DNA of 64,000 nt, from positions 1,860,001 to 1,924,000 of the forward strand of contig NZ_JAHQYI010000001.1 of NCBI RefSeq assembly GCF_019061125.1. The letters run 5' to 3'. The translations under genes were made by a program, and so were the position numbers. Below are positions 11,897 through 21,098 of this stretch, piece by piece. The stretch comes from Microbacterium sp. NC79. Its GTDB lineage: Bacteria > Actinomycetota > Actinomycetes > Actinomycetales > Microbacteriaceae. How positions within the stretch are numbered: the first letter of the stretch is position 1; each line of letters starts with the position of its first letter. A model generated the notes under the pieces. The model was not told the DNA's origin. It did not search any database and was given only the letters and a program-made list of their open reading frames with translations.

Positions 11897-12685
11897 TTAG
11901 CCTGCGAGCTTCTGGCGCAGGTCCTCGATGCGCGACGAAATCGTGCCATCGATGACGTCATCGGCGATCTGCACACGCAGGCCTCCGACAACGGCGGGGT
12001 CGATTACGACGTTGAGCGAAACACGCCCGCCGTAGCTCTTCGACAGAGCAGCCGTGAGGCGCTCTTGCTGGTCAGCGGACAGTGCGGAAGCCGACGTCAC
12101 CGTGGCGACGACACCTCCACGCTGCTGAGCGACCAGACCCATTGCGTGCGAGAGCATTGCGCGCACACGACGACCACGCGGGTTCTGAACCAGCGCCGAA
12201 ACGATGGTCGTTGTCGCGTCGCTTGCCTTGCCAGCAATGAGCGTGCTTACCAGCGTGCCCTTTGCATCGTTTGCACCGAGGCGCGAGCCAAGAGCAAGTT
12301 CAAGGTCGGGGTTGTCTGCGATGAGTCGCGTCACGGAGAAGAGCTCCCCTTCGATGTCGACTCCCTCTGCGGCGCGCGATGCCGCGCGCACGGCGAGGTC
12401 TTCGATACCTGCGACGAGATCATCGGCGTTCGACCAGCGCTGCGATACCGCTGCGTTCAGTGCAGCAACCGTTGCCGGCTGAAACTGCGCACCGAACACG
12501 GTTGCAACGACCTGCGAACGCGACTCGACCGAAGCCGTGGGGTCAGCAAGCGCTCCGCCCAGCTGCTTCGAGGATCCGAGCACGTTGGCGGCTGCGAACA
12601 GCTCGCGTGCGGTGTTCAGATCAACGGTCTGCGCGTCGAGAGCTACTGCTGACGCCGCGAGTGCCTGAGTGGTAGCGCTACCCAT
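11897..12685 (-). CDS. atpH: F1Fo ATP synthase subunit delta
   Basis: This 262-residue delta subunit ties F1 to the peripheral b stalk. It is about 85 residues longer than E. coli delta, as is usual in Actinobacteria. Recognisable are the N-terminal helical F1-binding domain and the C-terminal VIDPAVVGGLRVQIADDVIDGTI strand, the family signature that contacts subunit b. Its ATG overlaps the atpF stop codon (TAATG), showing [13 protein letters not shown] coupling. It is a free-standing delta, not the b-delta fusion of mycobacteria. Confidence 0.95.
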   Translation of the reverse strand: MGSATTQALAASAVALDAQTVDLNTARELFAAANVLGSSKQLGGALADPTASVESRSQVVATVFGAQFQPATVAALNAAVSQRWSNADDLVAGIEDLAVRAASRAAEGVDIEGELFSVTRLIADNPDLELALGSRLGANDAKGTLVSTLIAGKASDATTTIVSALVQNPRGRRVRAMLSHAMGLVAQQRGGVVATVTSASALSADQQERLTAALSKSYGGRVSLNVVIDPAVVGGLRVQIADDVIDGTISSRIEDLRQKLAG

Positions 12686-13233
12686 TATCGGGTTGCCTTC
12701 TCAGAAGCCTCGAGGTCAGCCAGGAAGCGGTCAACCACGCCCTGAGCCTTCTTGTCGTCTCCGAGCGTTTCGCCGATGACGTTACCTGCGAGGTCAAGAG
12801 CGAGCGTGCCGACCTCGCTACGGAGCGAAACGAGAGCGGTCTGACGCTCTGCCTCGATCTGCGCGTGAGCCGTGGCCTGGATGCGAGCTGCCTCAGTGGA
12901 AGCTGCGTCCTTTGCCTCTGCAACGATCTTCTTGCCGTCTTCGCGTGCAGCGTCGCGGATGTCTCCCGCTTCCTTGCGCGCGCTAGCGAGCTGAGCCGTG
13001 TACTCCTCCAGCGCGGCTTCCGCCTGGCGCTGTGCTTCGTCTGCCTTGGCAATGTTGCCCTCGATGGCAGCCGAGCGTGCGTCGAGCAGCGCGGCCATCT
13101 TCGGGAGAGCAACCTTCCAAACAACGAAGAGGATGATCACGAAGCAGACGGCCGACCAGATGATGTCGTACCACGCGGGGATCAGCGGGTTAGGCGCTGC
13201 TTCCTCTGCGGCTAGGACAAGAGCGTTAAGCAT
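12685..13233 (-). CDS. atpF: F1Fo ATP synthase subunit b
   Basis: The 182-residue b subunit of the peripheral stalk has a single N-terminal transmembrane helix (about residues 22-44, IIWSAVCFVIILFVVWKVAL) and then a long charged alpha-helix rich in Ala, Glu, Lys and Arg that forms the dimeric right-handed coiled coil. The C-terminal DRFLADLEASEKATR segment contacts delta. It sits 32 bp after atpE and overlaps atpH by the TAATG stop/start junction. Only one b gene is present in this operon, so the stalk is expected to be a homodimer. Confidence 0.96.
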   Translation of the reverse strand: MLNALVLAAEEAAPNPLIPAWYDIIWSAVCFVIILFVVWKVALPKMAALLDARSAAIEGNIAKADEAQRQAEAALEEYTAQLASARKEAGDIRDAAREDGKKIVAEAKDAASTEAARIQATAHAQIEAERQTALVSLRSEVGTLALDLAGNVIGETLGDDKKAQGVVDRFLADLEASEKATR

Positions 13234-13265
13234 CCTGTCTCCTTACCTGTCTGAAGTCGAGTGAA

Positions 13266-13532
<267 letters not shown>

Positions 13533-13546
13533 TTATGCCGCTCCGC

Positions 13547-14353
13547 TCAGTGCTCTTCCGCGACTGCGAGCTGGATGTAGACCGCAGTCAGGATCGTGAA
13601 GACGTACGCCTGGAGGAAAGCCACCAGGATTTCAAAGAGGGTGTATGCGAAACCGGCTGCCAGCGTACCGACACCAAGAATCGGGAACCATGACCCTGCA
13701 GAGAAGAAGAAGAAGTGCGTCGCCGCGAAGAACAGGACGAGCATCAGGTGACCGACGATCATGTTCATCAGAAGACGCAGCGTCAGCGTGACGGGGCGGA
13801 TGATGAACGTCGAGATGAACTCGAGCGGCGTCACGATCAGGTAAAGCGCCTTGGGCACACCGGCCGGGAACAGCGAGTTCTTGACGAAGCCCAGCGGGCT
13901 CTTCTTGATACCCGCGTAGATGAACGTCACGTAGGAGATCACCGCGAGCAGCAACGGAACGGCGATGATCGAGGTTCCGGCGATGTTCATGAAGGGGATC
14001 ACACCGGTGAGGTTCATGAACAGGATCATGAAGAACATCGTGGTGAGGATCGGAAGGAAGCGGTTGCCGTCCTTCTTACCCAGGAGGTCGTGCGCGATGT
14101 TGACGCGCACGAAGTCAAGGCCCATCTCGACAATCGACTGGAAGCGGCCGGGAACGACGCGCATCTTGCGAGTGCCAAGAACCAGCAGCAACACGACAAC
14201 GGCGGTCGCGAAAAACTGGATCAGGTGAATGCGGGTAATAACCAGCTCACCGATTTGGAAGACCGGCGCAGGGAAGAATTCCCAAATCGACGGTGAGTGG
14301 AAGCCATCGCCTTCAGCGGCGGCAGCGGCGATAAGACTCGCGGCGTGGTTCAA
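13547..14353 (-). CDS. atpB: F1Fo ATP synthase subunit a
   Basis: The 268-residue membrane subunit provides the two half-channels for proton movement. Several hydrophobic helices are visible, and the conserved arginine that faces the c-ring lies in the TLTLRLLMNMIVGHLML helix. PSIWEFFPAPVF and GLDFVRVNIAHDLLGKKDG are family landmarks. The start is a TTG at 14353, with a GGAG-like site about 9 bp before it. The atpE gene follows after 44 bp. Upstream lies a 156-bp spacer behind the small membrane-protein gene. Confidence 0.95.
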   Translation of the reverse strand: MNHAASLIAAAAAEGDGFHSPSIWEFFPAPVFQIGELVITRIHLIQFFATAVVVLLLVLGTRKMRVVPGRFQSIVEMGLDFVRVNIAHDLLGKKDGNRFLPILTTMFFMILFMNLTGVIPFMNIAGTSIIAVPLLLAVISYVTFIYAGIKKSPLGFVKNSLFPAGVPKALYLIVTPLEFISTFIIRPVTLTLRLLMNMIVGHLMLVLFFAATHFFFFSAGSWFPILGVGTLAAGFAYTLFEILVAFLQAYVFTILTAVYIQLAVAEEH

Positions 14354-14467
14354 CGGTGCGGCTCCAACTTCGGGGCAACATACATGTGCTGCGACGATGG
14401 GTGAGACTGGATCATCCCGGCTCAGGTCGCGTGCAGAGCACTGCGCACAGCCGAGGGGAACTCTCCT

Positions 14468-14473
14468 ACCCTA
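14468..14473 (-). promoter_or_regulatory. Possible internal promoter for the atp genes
   Basis: The 156-bp spacer 14354-14509 holds no gene. On the minus strand TAGGGT (14468-14473) has an actinobacterial -10 form and would give a leader of about 110 nt before atpB. A small TTCGT/ACGAA inverted repeat lies just upstream. Assignment is by pattern only. Confidence 0.3.
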
Positions 14474-14509
14474 GCAATACTTCGTAATTCTCACGAATCG
14501 AGAGCAAGA

Positions 14510-15043
14510 TTATTTAGGGTCATTTGACGGGGAATCTGACCCGTCAATTTCTTCTCGCTTTGAGTCATGCGGCGTGTCGTTTTGTTCGCCCGCTTCCTCA
14601 AGCGTTTCTGGCAGTGCAATCTCAATCGGGATGCGCATTTTCTGCATGACAACGACGTCGACGATGAGCGATGCGAGTACGGTCACGACGAGCGCAACGT
14701 AGAAGACTTGGCTGTTCAGCCACGGCTGATCCTTGATCAGGAAGAACCCGACAAGGAAGATCACGAACTTGACCAGCCAGCCACCCAACACAATGGCAAA
14801 GAACAGCGTGGCGTACAGATCGGTTCCGTTCCACCGGTTGGCGATCAAGATCGACGCCGCGGTAATAGCAAGAAACACGAAGCCAAACAGCACGCCGACG
14901 ACGGCGCTCCACATGCCATCCTGCGATGCGATCAGGTAGCCGACGACGCCGGCGATAACGGCGATGACAGCGTTGACGATGCCGCCAACGATGAGGGTCA
15001 TTCGCAGAACGGGGTTACTCGCTACGGGTGCGGGCGTGGTCAT
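14510..15043 (-). CDS. Integral membrane protein at the head of the atp operon (AtpI-like position)
   Basis: The 177-residue protein has four predicted transmembrane helices (about residues 13-38, 45-68, 78-104 and 112-135) and a hydrophilic C-terminal tail rich in Glu, Asp and Ser. Position immediately before atpB matches atpI, an ATP synthase assembly helper in other bacteria, but sequence similarity to AtpI is weak by eye. The ATG at 15043 overlaps the stop of the upstream WecA/MraY-like gene (ATGA), so the two are [12 protein letters not shown]. A longer reading would run inside the upstream gene and is rejected. Function inferred from position only. Confidence 0.72.
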   Translation of the reverse strand: MTTPAPVASNPVLRMTLIVGGIVNAVIAVIAGVVGYLIASQDGMWSAVVGVLFGFVFLAITAASILIANRWNGTDLYATLFFAIVLGGWLVKFVIFLVGFFLIKDQPWLNSQVFYVALVVTVLASLIVDVVVMQKMRIPIEIALPETLEEAGEQNDTPHDSKREEIDGSDSPSNDPK

Positions 15044-16206
15044 GAGGCGTCCTCCATGTCGGGCGCGAGGGTTGGGCGGCGGCGCGACGGAATGATTGTC
15101 ACGACGAGGCAGGCAAGGATTCCGACGACGCCGAAGATGACGCCAACCCACCACAGCCCCGGCCAACGTTCACGGGTCGCAATGTACATAAGCAGCACAG
15201 ACAGGCAGACGACTGCCGTCCATGCGTAAAAAATCAGCACGGCTTCCATGGCGGTGTGGCCATGATCAAGCATGCGGTGGTGCAGGTGCTTGCGGTCGGG
15301 TGCGAATGGCGATTTGCCTGCCTTCAAACGGCGCAAGATAGCGAGGCCGAAGTCGGTGAGCGGCAGCATCACGACGACGATCGGCAACAGAATCGGAATG
15401 AATGCACCGAGCAGCTGCGACTCCCCCAGCCGGTCATCACTGATGGCGTCGCTGAGCGCCTCGGGGTTTGCCTCACCCGTAATCGCAATTGCACTGGTTG
15501 CCATCAAGAGGCCAAGTAACAGCGCACCGGAGTCACCCATGAACATGCGTGCAGGGCGCCAGTTCAGTGGGAGGAAGCCGATGCACGCACCGATGATCGC
15601 GGCGGCGATGAAGGTCGCGAGCGATGAGTTCGTCGAGGTGCCAAAATCGCGCACGAACATGTAGGAGTACAGGAAGAACACGACGTTCGAGATCAGTACG
15701 ACGCCCGCAACGAGGCCGTCGAGACCATCGATGAAGTTGACCGCGTTCATGACGACGACGATGACAAGCACCGTGAGGCCGAACAGGACCCAGCTCGACA
15801 GCACCGTGATGCCACCAAGCGGCAGGTAATAGATCTGCAGGCCGCCGTAAGCGATGATGCTCGCGGTGATGAACTGTGCCGCGAGCTTGATCATCCAGTC
15901 GAGATCCCACAGATCATCGGCAATACCGACAAGAACGATGAGCGTCGATGCAATGACGATGGCCCAAATGGCCGTTGGCTTTTCCCAAAAGATCGCGAAG
16001 AACGGAACCTGGCTAGAGATCGCGATAGCGATCATGATTCCGACGAACATCGCGATGCCGCCAATGCGCGGCGTCGGCGTCGTGTGCACGTCTCGTTCGC
16101 GAATGCCCGGGTAAATCTTGAACCGGTGGCTCAGGTGCCACACCACCCAGCCGACGATGAAGGTCACCGCGGCGGTCAGAATGATGATGAAGAGGTACTG
16201 CCTCAA
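15040..16206 (-). CDS. Undecaprenyl/decaprenyl-phosphate N-acetylglucosaminyl 1-phosphate transferase (WecA/MraY family)
   Basis: The 388-residue polytopic membrane enzyme transfers a sugar-1-phosphate from a UDP-sugar to a polyprenyl-phosphate carrier, starting cell-wall glycan or arabinogalactan-type linkage-unit synthesis. Family motifs are clear: RIGGIAMFVG, the catalytic NFIDGLDGLVAG, ARMFMGDSGALLLG, and the C-terminal HLHHRMLDHGHT histidine motif of the WecA subgroup. About eleven hydrophobic helices are visible. The start is a TTG overlapping the tsaC stop codon (TTGA). The gene order tsaC-this gene-small membrane protein-atpB is shared by many Actinobacteria. The exact lipid and sugar are inferred from family. 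Confidence 0.9.
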   Translation of the reverse strand: MRQYLFIIILTAAVTFIVGWVVWHLSHRFKIYPGIRERDVHTTPTPRIGGIAMFVGIMIAIAISSQVPFFAIFWEKPTAIWAIVIASTLIVLVGIADDLWDLDWMIKLAAQFITASIIAYGGLQIYYLPLGGITVLSSWVLFGLTVLVIVVVMNAVNFIDGLDGLVAGVVLISNVVFFLYSYMFVRDFGTSTNSSLATFIAAAIIGACIGFLPLNWRPARMFMGDSGALLLGLLMATSAIAITGEANPEALSDAISDDRLGESQLLGAFIPILLPIVVVMLPLTDFGLAILRRLKAGKSPFAPDRKHLHHRMLDHGHTAMEAVLIFYAWTAVVCLSVLLMYIATRERWPGLWWVGVIFGVVGILACLVVTIIPSRRRPTLAPDMEDAS

Positions 16207-16910
16207 GACGTGCCGCCGGCTTCGGGTTCCGCAGCCGCGGGATCCGGCTCCAGCACGTCTCCGAGCACCTCACGAAGCTGGGCGCGAGAAACGCCGCCTT
16301 CACGGAGAACGCGCACGATGCGGTCGCCCTCGGTTGCGGTGACCAGCTGGGTGGCATCGATGATCGTCGAGCTGACGCCTGCCCCCGCCTGCCCACCGTC
16401 GAGATAGACACCGATACTTTCGGCCAACATGTTCTGCGCTTCAGCCACCGTGTTTGCGGCGGGCTGTCCGGTCAGGTTGGCACTGGACACCGCAAGCGGA
16501 CCCGTCTCTTGCAACAGTTCGCGAGCGATCACGTTGTCTGGCATACGAACGGCCACCGTGCCCTTGGTGTCACCCAAATCCCACGTCAGCGACGGCTGGG
16601 CTGGCAACACGATGGTGAGCGCACCCGGCCAAAAGCGTTCGACGAGTGCGGTCACTTCACCAGGCACCTCGGCAACCAGCGCACGCATCGCGTCCGTGGT
16701 TCCGACGAGAACGGGCGGTGGTTGGTTGCGACCACGACCTTTCGCCTCCAACAGCCGCTTCACCGCTGCGGGCGAAAACGCATCAGCACCAACGCCGTAA
16801 ACGGTGTCGGTGGGCAACACAATGAGCTCGCCGCGGGCGATGGTGGTGCGCGCGGCACGCATCGCAGGCAGGAGCTGGGAAGAATCGAGGCAGTCAAAGA
16901 CGGAAGACAT
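16203..16910 (-). CDS. tsaC: L-threonylcarbamoyladenylate synthase (Sua5/YrdC/TsaC family)
   Basis: The 235-residue enzyme makes threonylcarbamoyl-AMP from threonine, bicarbonate and ATP, the first step of the t6A37 modification of ANN-decoding tRNAs. Landmarks include LPTDTVYGVGADAF near the N-terminus, the KGRGRNQPPPVLV lysine/arginine motif, RFWPGALTIVLPA, VAVRMPDN and LAVSSANLTGQPAA. A short acidic C-terminal tail is present, without the Sua5 domain. It lies 32 bp after prmC and overlaps the WecA-like gene by four bases. A TAGAAT box ends nine bases before the ATG, suggesting an additional promoter with a very short leader. Confidence 0.94.
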   Translation of the reverse strand: MSSVFDCLDSSQLLPAMRAARTTIARGELIVLPTDTVYGVGADAFSPAAVKRLLEAKGRGRNQPPPVLVGTTDAMRALVAEVPGEVTALVERFWPGALTIVLPAQPSLTWDLGDTKGTVAVRMPDNVIARELLQETGPLAVSSANLTGQPAANTVAEAQNMLAESIGVYLDGGQAGAGVSSTIIDATQLVTATEGDRIVRVLREGGVSRAQLREVLGDVLEPDPAAAEPEAGGTS

Positions 16911-16942
16911 GACCTCGCTATTCTAGGGCGCGCGGCTGGCGA

Positions 16943-17824
16943 TTACGGGTGAACGGCGGTGGTTACGCGATCGCGCATCGTGAGATCTTGGTGGGTTGCC
17001 GCTGACATCCAGCCGTCCGCGGTGAGGATTTCGCGGATATCCGCCCCCTGCCATTCCCCGTGTTCCAGCACGATGCTTGAGCCTGGATAGCCAAGGCGCA
17101 GACCCACGCCACTGATGACGCGGATGTCGTCGAGACCATCTGCGCCGCTGTAAAGCGCCTCTTTCGGGTCATACAGTCGAACCTCGAGATCGCGCGGTAT
17201 CGCCTCGGCTGGCACATACGGCGGGTTCGAAGCGATGACCGCAACGGTTCCGGCAAGGTCATCGAGCGCGCTGGCAAAATCGCCATTGCGCAGTTCCATG
17301 TTGGTCGCACCCACATGCGCGACGTTCTTGGCAGCCCACGCGTGTGCGTCGACGGACCGTTCGACCGCGATGACGCGGGAGTGCGGAACCTCGGTGGCCA
17401 TCGCGAGGGCGATCGCGCCGGATCCGGTTCCGAGGTCGACGGCGACAGGGGCAGGATTTGCCACCGCCCACAGCGCGTCGATCGCATACTGAGCGACGAT
17501 CTCCGTCTCGGGCCGCGGAACGAAGACACCGGGGCCGACAAGCAGCTCCATGTAACGGAACGGCGCTGTCCCGGTGATGTGCTGGAGGGGTTCGCGCGCG
17601 GCACGGCGCGACAGCACCGCGGCAAACGCTTCACCCTCATCAGAGGTCAGCGAATATCCCAGCGATTCTTTGAGCTGAATGTCGCCGCGCGACGTGCCGA
17701 GCACGTGCGCGAGAAGCAATGTTGCATCAACGCCGGGGTCGGCGACGCCCGCTTCGGCGAGGGTCTGACGGGCATTCGCCAGTACGACGGGAACGGTGGC
17801 ATCGGAGGCTGGCTGCTCAGTCAT
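16943..17824 (-). CDS. prmC: Peptide chain release factor N5-glutamine methyltransferase
   Basis: The 293-residue SAM-dependent enzyme methylates the glutamine of the GGQ motif in release factors. It has an N-terminal helical domain (about residues 1-85, ending PLQHITGTAPF) and a Rossmann methyltransferase domain with DLGTGSGAIAL for SAM binding. The NPPY motif (IASNPPYVPAEA) is the substrate-glutamine clamp, and VFVPRPETE is also diagnostic. The usual partner prfA lies 3.6 kb away at 21477-22556, separated by a plus-strand cysK-cysE-amidase block and a small membrane-protein gene. The ATG at 17824 is at the start of the minus-strand operon leading to atp. Confidence 0.95.
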   Translation of the reverse strand: MTEQPASDATVPVVLANARQTLAEAGVADPGVDATLLLAHVLGTSRGDIQLKESLGYSLTSDEGEAFAAVLSRRAAREPLQHITGTAPFRYMELLVGPGVFVPRPETEIVAQYAIDALWAVANPAPVAVDLGTGSGAIALAMATEVPHSRVIAVERSVDAHAWAAKNVAHVGATNMELRNGDFASALDDLAGTVAVIASNPPYVPAEAIPRDLEVRLYDPKEALYSGADGLDDIRVISGVGLRLGYPGSSIVLEHGEWQGADIREILTADGWMSAATHQDLTMRDRVTTAVHP

Positions 17825-17936
17825 CGTCCCCAGTTTACCGACGGCGCTTTTCGCGACGGGGCCAATGGTTCCGGCGCCTCGTGCCCTTCGACGACGTAAT
17901 TCGTCACATGCCTATCGTCCGGTCAGCGAGACGCCC

Positions 17937-17942
17937 TATTCT
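17937..17942 (+). promoter_or_regulatory. -10 box of the cysK-cysE operon
   Basis: TATTCT lies 35 bp before the cysK ATG, leaving a short 5' leader that carries a GAAAGGG ribosome-binding site about 5 bp before the start codon. No riboswitch or obvious operator is seen in the 153 bp between prmC and cysK. Confidence 0.45.
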
Positions 17943-17977
17943 GAACCCGCATTTGTCGTCACCACGAAAGGGCAATC

Positions 17978-18916
17978 ATGGCTGGAATCCACGCCGATAT
18001 CACCACGGCATTCGGAAACACTCCCCTCGTTCGCCTGAACGCTGTCACCGAGGGCGTGGGCGCTACCGTGCTTGCCAAGCTCGAGTATTACAACCCGGGA
18101 TCCTCGGTGAAGGACCGTCTCGGTATCGCGTTGGTCAACGCGGCAGAGGCCTCGGGAGATCTGAAGCCCCGTGGCACCCTGGTCGAGTCGACGTCGGGAA
18201 ACACCGGCATTGCACTCGCCCTGGTCGGCGCGGCCCGCGGCTACCGCGTGATCTTGACGATGCCCGCATCGATGTCGAAGGAGCGCCGTCTGCTGCTGAA
18301 GGCATTTGGTGCTGAGCTCGTGCTGACTGACCCGACGAAGGGTATGACGGGCGCGGTTGAAGAAGCCAAGCAGATCGTCGCCAACACGCCTGGTGCCATC
18401 TGGGCTCGCCAGTTTGAGAATGAGGCGAACCCGGCCATTCACCGCACCACGACCGCGGAAGAAATTCTGCGCGACACCGAGGGCAACGTGGATATTTTCG
18501 TGGCGGGCATCGGAACCGGTGGCACGATCACCGGTGTGGGGCAGGTGCTGAAAGAAAAGGTTCCGGGCGTGCAGGTGATCGCAGTGGAGCCCAAGGACTC
18601 CCCGATCCTCACCGAGGGGCACCCTGGTCCGCACAAGATTCAGGGCATTGGTCCGAACTTTGTGCCTGAGATTCTTGATCGCGGCGTCATCGATGAGGTC
18701 GTCGATGTTGAGTTTGACGACTCGTTGCGCGTTGCCCGCGAAGTCGCGGCACGCGAAGGCCTATTGGTCGGGATGTCATCGGGTGCGGCGATTTGGGCGG
18801 CACTTGAGGTTGCGAAGCGTCCGGAGAATGCGGGCAAGACGATCGTTGTGATCGTGCCAGACACCGGCGAGCGTTACCTCTCGACGGCCCTGTTCGAGGA
18901 TTTACGCGAAGATTGA
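17978..18916 (+). CDS. cysK: Cysteine synthase A (O-acetylserine sulfhydrylase)
   Basis: The 312-residue PLP-dependent fold-type II enzyme converts O-acetylserine and sulfide into cysteine. The PLP lysine is in PGSSVKDR (about residue 45), the asparagine loop in STSGNTGIAL, and the phosphate-binding glycine loop in GIGTGGTITGVG. SSGAAIWAALEVA and IVPDTGERYLST complete the C-terminal signature. Length is typical for CysK. The gene starts at ATG 17978 after a GAAAGGG site and is followed after three bases by cysE, so the enzymes are co-produced and may form the cysteine synthase complex. Confidence 0.96.
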   Translation: MAGIHADITTAFGNTPLVRLNAVTEGVGATVLAKLEYYNPGSSVKDRLGIALVNAAEASGDLKPRGTLVESTSGNTGIALALVGAARGYRVILTMPASMSKERRLLLKAFGAELVLTDPTKGMTGAVEEAKQIVANTPGAIWARQFENEANPAIHRTTTAEEILRDTEGNVDIFVAGIGTGGTITGVGQVLKEKVPGVQVIAVEPKDSPILTEGHPGPHKIQGIGPNFVPEILDRGVIDEVVDVEFDDSLRVAREVAAREGLLVGMSSGAAIWAALEVAKRPENAGKTIVVIVPDTGERYLSTALFEDLRED

Positions 18917-18919
18917 TGC

Positions 18920-19489
18920 ATGAGCATCATTTCTCGACTCCGTGAGGACCTGCAGGCGGCGAAGCTTCGCGACCCTGCCGCCCGAAACGGGGTGGAGATT
19001 GCGATTCTCTATCCGGGCTTGCATGCAATTTGGGCACACCGGGTCAACCATTGGCTGTGGCGACACAACGTGCGTTTTCTCGCGCGCGCAGGGTCGCAGT
19101 TCACCCGTTTTTTGACCGGGATTGAGATTCACCCGGGGGCGACGATCGGGCGACGCTTCTTCATCGACCACGGCGCAGGCATTGTGATCGGTGAAACCGC
19201 TGAGGTGGGTGACGACGTGATGCTGTATCACGGCGTCACCCTCGGCGGTCGCACCACGTCAGCCCCAGGCAAACGCCACCCCACGATTGGCGATGGCGTC
19301 GCCATCGGTGCTGGCGCCAAGGTGCTTGGCCCCATTGTGATTGGGCCGCACTCTGTCATCGGCGCGAATGCCGTTGTGACGAAGGATGCTCCGGCCGCGT
19401 CGGTCTTGGTGGGCATTCCCGCGAAAGCGCGCCCCCGCCACCCCGGCGAAGACACGAAGGCGCTCATGGCGCCCGAGTACTCCATTTAA
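18920..19489 (+). CDS. cysE: Serine O-acetyltransferase
   Basis: The 189-residue enzyme acetylates serine with acetyl-CoA to give O-acetylserine for cysK. An N-terminal helical part ([19 protein letters not shown]) is followed by left-handed beta-helix hexapeptide repeats ([25 protein letters not shown]), and the catalytic histidine lies in the IDHGAG block. The protein ends MAPEYSI; an isoleucine C-terminus is the feature by which CysE tails bind the CysK active site. It is a short-type CysE (under 200 residues), common in Gram-positives. Three bases separate it from cysK. Confidence 0.95.
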   Translation: MSIISRLREDLQAAKLRDPAARNGVEIAILYPGLHAIWAHRVNHWLWRHNVRFLARAGSQFTRFLTGIEIHPGATIGRRFFIDHGAGIVIGETAEVGDDVMLYHGVTLGGRTTSAPGKRHPTIGDGVAIGAGAKVLGPIVIGPHSVIGANAVVTKDAPAASVLVGIPAKARPRHPGEDTKALMAPEYSI

Positions 19490-19543
19490 TCCCCGCGCCC
19501 CCGCCGGCTCCCGCTCCGGCCAGTCTGCGAGCCTGCCACACCG

Positions 19544-19612
19544 GCGAGACACATTTTGGTCGGCGAGACACATGGAACCACGTGGTGTTTCGCCGACCAG
19601 ATTGTGTTTCGC
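19544..19612. repeat. 69-bp intergenic palindromic repeat, copy 1
   Basis: The left arm begins GCGAGACACATTTTGGTCGG and the right arm is its near-complement ending ATTGTGTTTCGC; the two arms pair over about 30 bp around a short centre. Copy 2 lies at 48804-48872 with the same length and near-identical arms. This copy is between cysE and the leaderless amidase promoter. It could act as a terminator for cysE or be a REP/MITE-like dispersed element. Confidence 0.85.
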
Positions 19613-19666
19613 GGTCAGTGGCGGCGCCGTGGAGACACACGGGGTCGGGGCGCCGTGGTGCTCACG

Positions 19667-19678
19667 TAGGCTCGAAGT
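19667..19678 (+). promoter_or_regulatory. -10 box and leaderless start of the amidase gene
   Basis: TAGGCT (19667-19672) is followed by six bases and ATG at 19679, with no ribosome-binding site. Confidence 0.55.
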
Positions 19679-21061
19679 ATGAGTGCAATCCATGACATTT
19701 CTGCGCGCGGGCTCGCCCGGCAACTCAACCAGCGCTCGGCCTCGCCGCGCATCGTCACGGAACACTATCTGCGCCGCATCGCGTCTCACAATGACACGGT
19801 CGGCGCATTCGTCGAAGTGACTCCAGACGCCGCGCTTGCGCGACTCGACACGGTTCTTCGCGAAGCTACCCGCGGCCCGCTCTGGGCGGTTCCGTTCGCC
19901 GACAAGGATCTCTCCGCACGCGCAGGAATTGCGACCCGCTACGGCTCCGCCGCATTCCGCTCCTACGTCCCGGACGCTTCTGACCCGCTGGTCACAGCAC
20001 TAGACGCGACGGGCGGCGTCAGCCTCGGCAAGACGGCGACGCCGGAGTTCGGCATGACCGGGTACACCGAATCTGCCGTATCTGCACCAACACGCAACCC
20101 GTGGAACCTTGCCACCGGAGCCGGTGGTTCCAGTGGCGGCGCGGCAGCCGCCGTTGCCGCGGGTCTGCTCCCCTGGGCGCCAGGGTCAGATGGTGGCGGT
20201 TCCATTCGCATTCCCGCCGCAACCGTTGGTGTCGTGGGACTCAAACCTTCCCGCGGACGGATGCCCTTCGGTTCCGGTCTCGACTCCGCCGATGGGCTCG
20301 CCGTCTCTGGCCCGCTGGCACGCAGCGTCGGCGACATTCGCTTTCTCTATGGCGTGATGCGCTCACTTGCACCGCTCCCCTACGCTGTTGCGGCACCCGA
20401 GGTTCCGTTGCCCACCACACTCCGCGTAGGCGTGACGACGGTGTCACCGTGGGACGACGACACCGAGATCACGCTTGACGCGGATGCCGCGGCAGCTGTG
20501 GCGTGGGCGGCTGACGTGTTGGCTGGCGCCGCTGATGTTTCGGAGGCACGCTGGCAGCCAGTCGGATACGCCGACCTGTTTCGCACGCTGTGGCGATCCA
20601 GCGCCGCCCGTATTCCGGTGCATGGCGCCGACCTGGCAAACGTCGAGCCGATCACGCGCTGGCTCATCGATGAGGGTCGTGCGCTCTCATCCGAAGACGT
20701 GCTGTCAGCGCTGGCTGCCGCTCGTGTTTTTGAGAAGCAGACAATCGGCGCGTTCCGCGATTACGATGCGGTTCTGACGCCGGTGATCGCGCAGTCGCCG
20801 CGTCCGATCGGCTGGTTCGATGCCGAAGACGCTGAAAAGAACTTCACCCAACAGGTGCAGTACGCGCCGTACACGAGCTGGGTCAATGTGGCCGGGCTTC
20901 CGGCGATTTCGGTGCCGGTGACGATGTCGGCGACAGGCCAACCCGTCTCTGTACAACTCGTTGGGCACCCGGGTGGCGAAGAGGCGCTGTTTGCTCTCGC
21001 CGAAGTTCTCGAGCAAGCCCGCGGACCGCTCCCCCACCCGCCTCTCTGGTACGAGGGCTAG
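19679..21061 (+). CDS. Amidase (amidase-signature family)
   Basis: The 460-residue hydrolase of the amidase-signature family uses a Ser-cisSer-Lys triad to cleave an amide bond. The lysine is in VPFADKDLSA (about residue 80) and the serine-rich loop in GAGGSSGGAAAAVAAG, followed by GSDGGGSIRIPAA, the catalytic serine region. The natural substrate is unknown; the family includes aliphatic amidases, GatA and nicotinamidase-like enzymes. It is not GatA because no gatB or gatC lies near. The start is the leaderless ATG. It closes the plus-strand block that includes cysK and cysE, but its own promoter shows it is a separate transcript. Confidence 0.88.
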   Translation: MSAIHDISARGLARQLNQRSASPRIVTEHYLRRIASHNDTVGAFVEVTPDAALARLDTVLREATRGPLWAVPFADKDLSARAGIATRYGSAAFRSYVPDASDPLVTALDATGGVSLGKTATPEFGMTGYTESAVSAPTRNPWNLATGAGGSSGGAAAAVAAGLLPWAPGSDGGGSIRIPAATVGVVGLKPSRGRMPFGSGLDSADGLAVSGPLARSVGDIRFLYGVMRSLAPLPYAVAAPEVPLPTTLRVGVTTVSPWDDDTEITLDADAAAAVAWAADVLAGAADVSEARWQPVGYADLFRTLWRSSAARIPVHGADLANVEPITRWLIDEGRALSSEDVLSALAAARVFEKQTIGAFRDYDAVLTPVIAQSPRPIGWFDAEDAEKNFTQQVQYAPYTSWVNVAGLPAISVPVTMSATGQPVSVQLVGHPGGEEALFALAEVLEQARGPLPHPPLWYEG

Positions 21062-21098
21062 GGGCGCGCGGCTTTGGTTCCGCTCGCCCCGAAAAGGA

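Noticed and set aside
19259..19789. Short protein-like frames through the 69-bp palindrome (also at 48657-48902)
   Set aside because: The frames cross a palindromic repeat and gene edges; the apparent similarity between the two places comes from the repeat itself.
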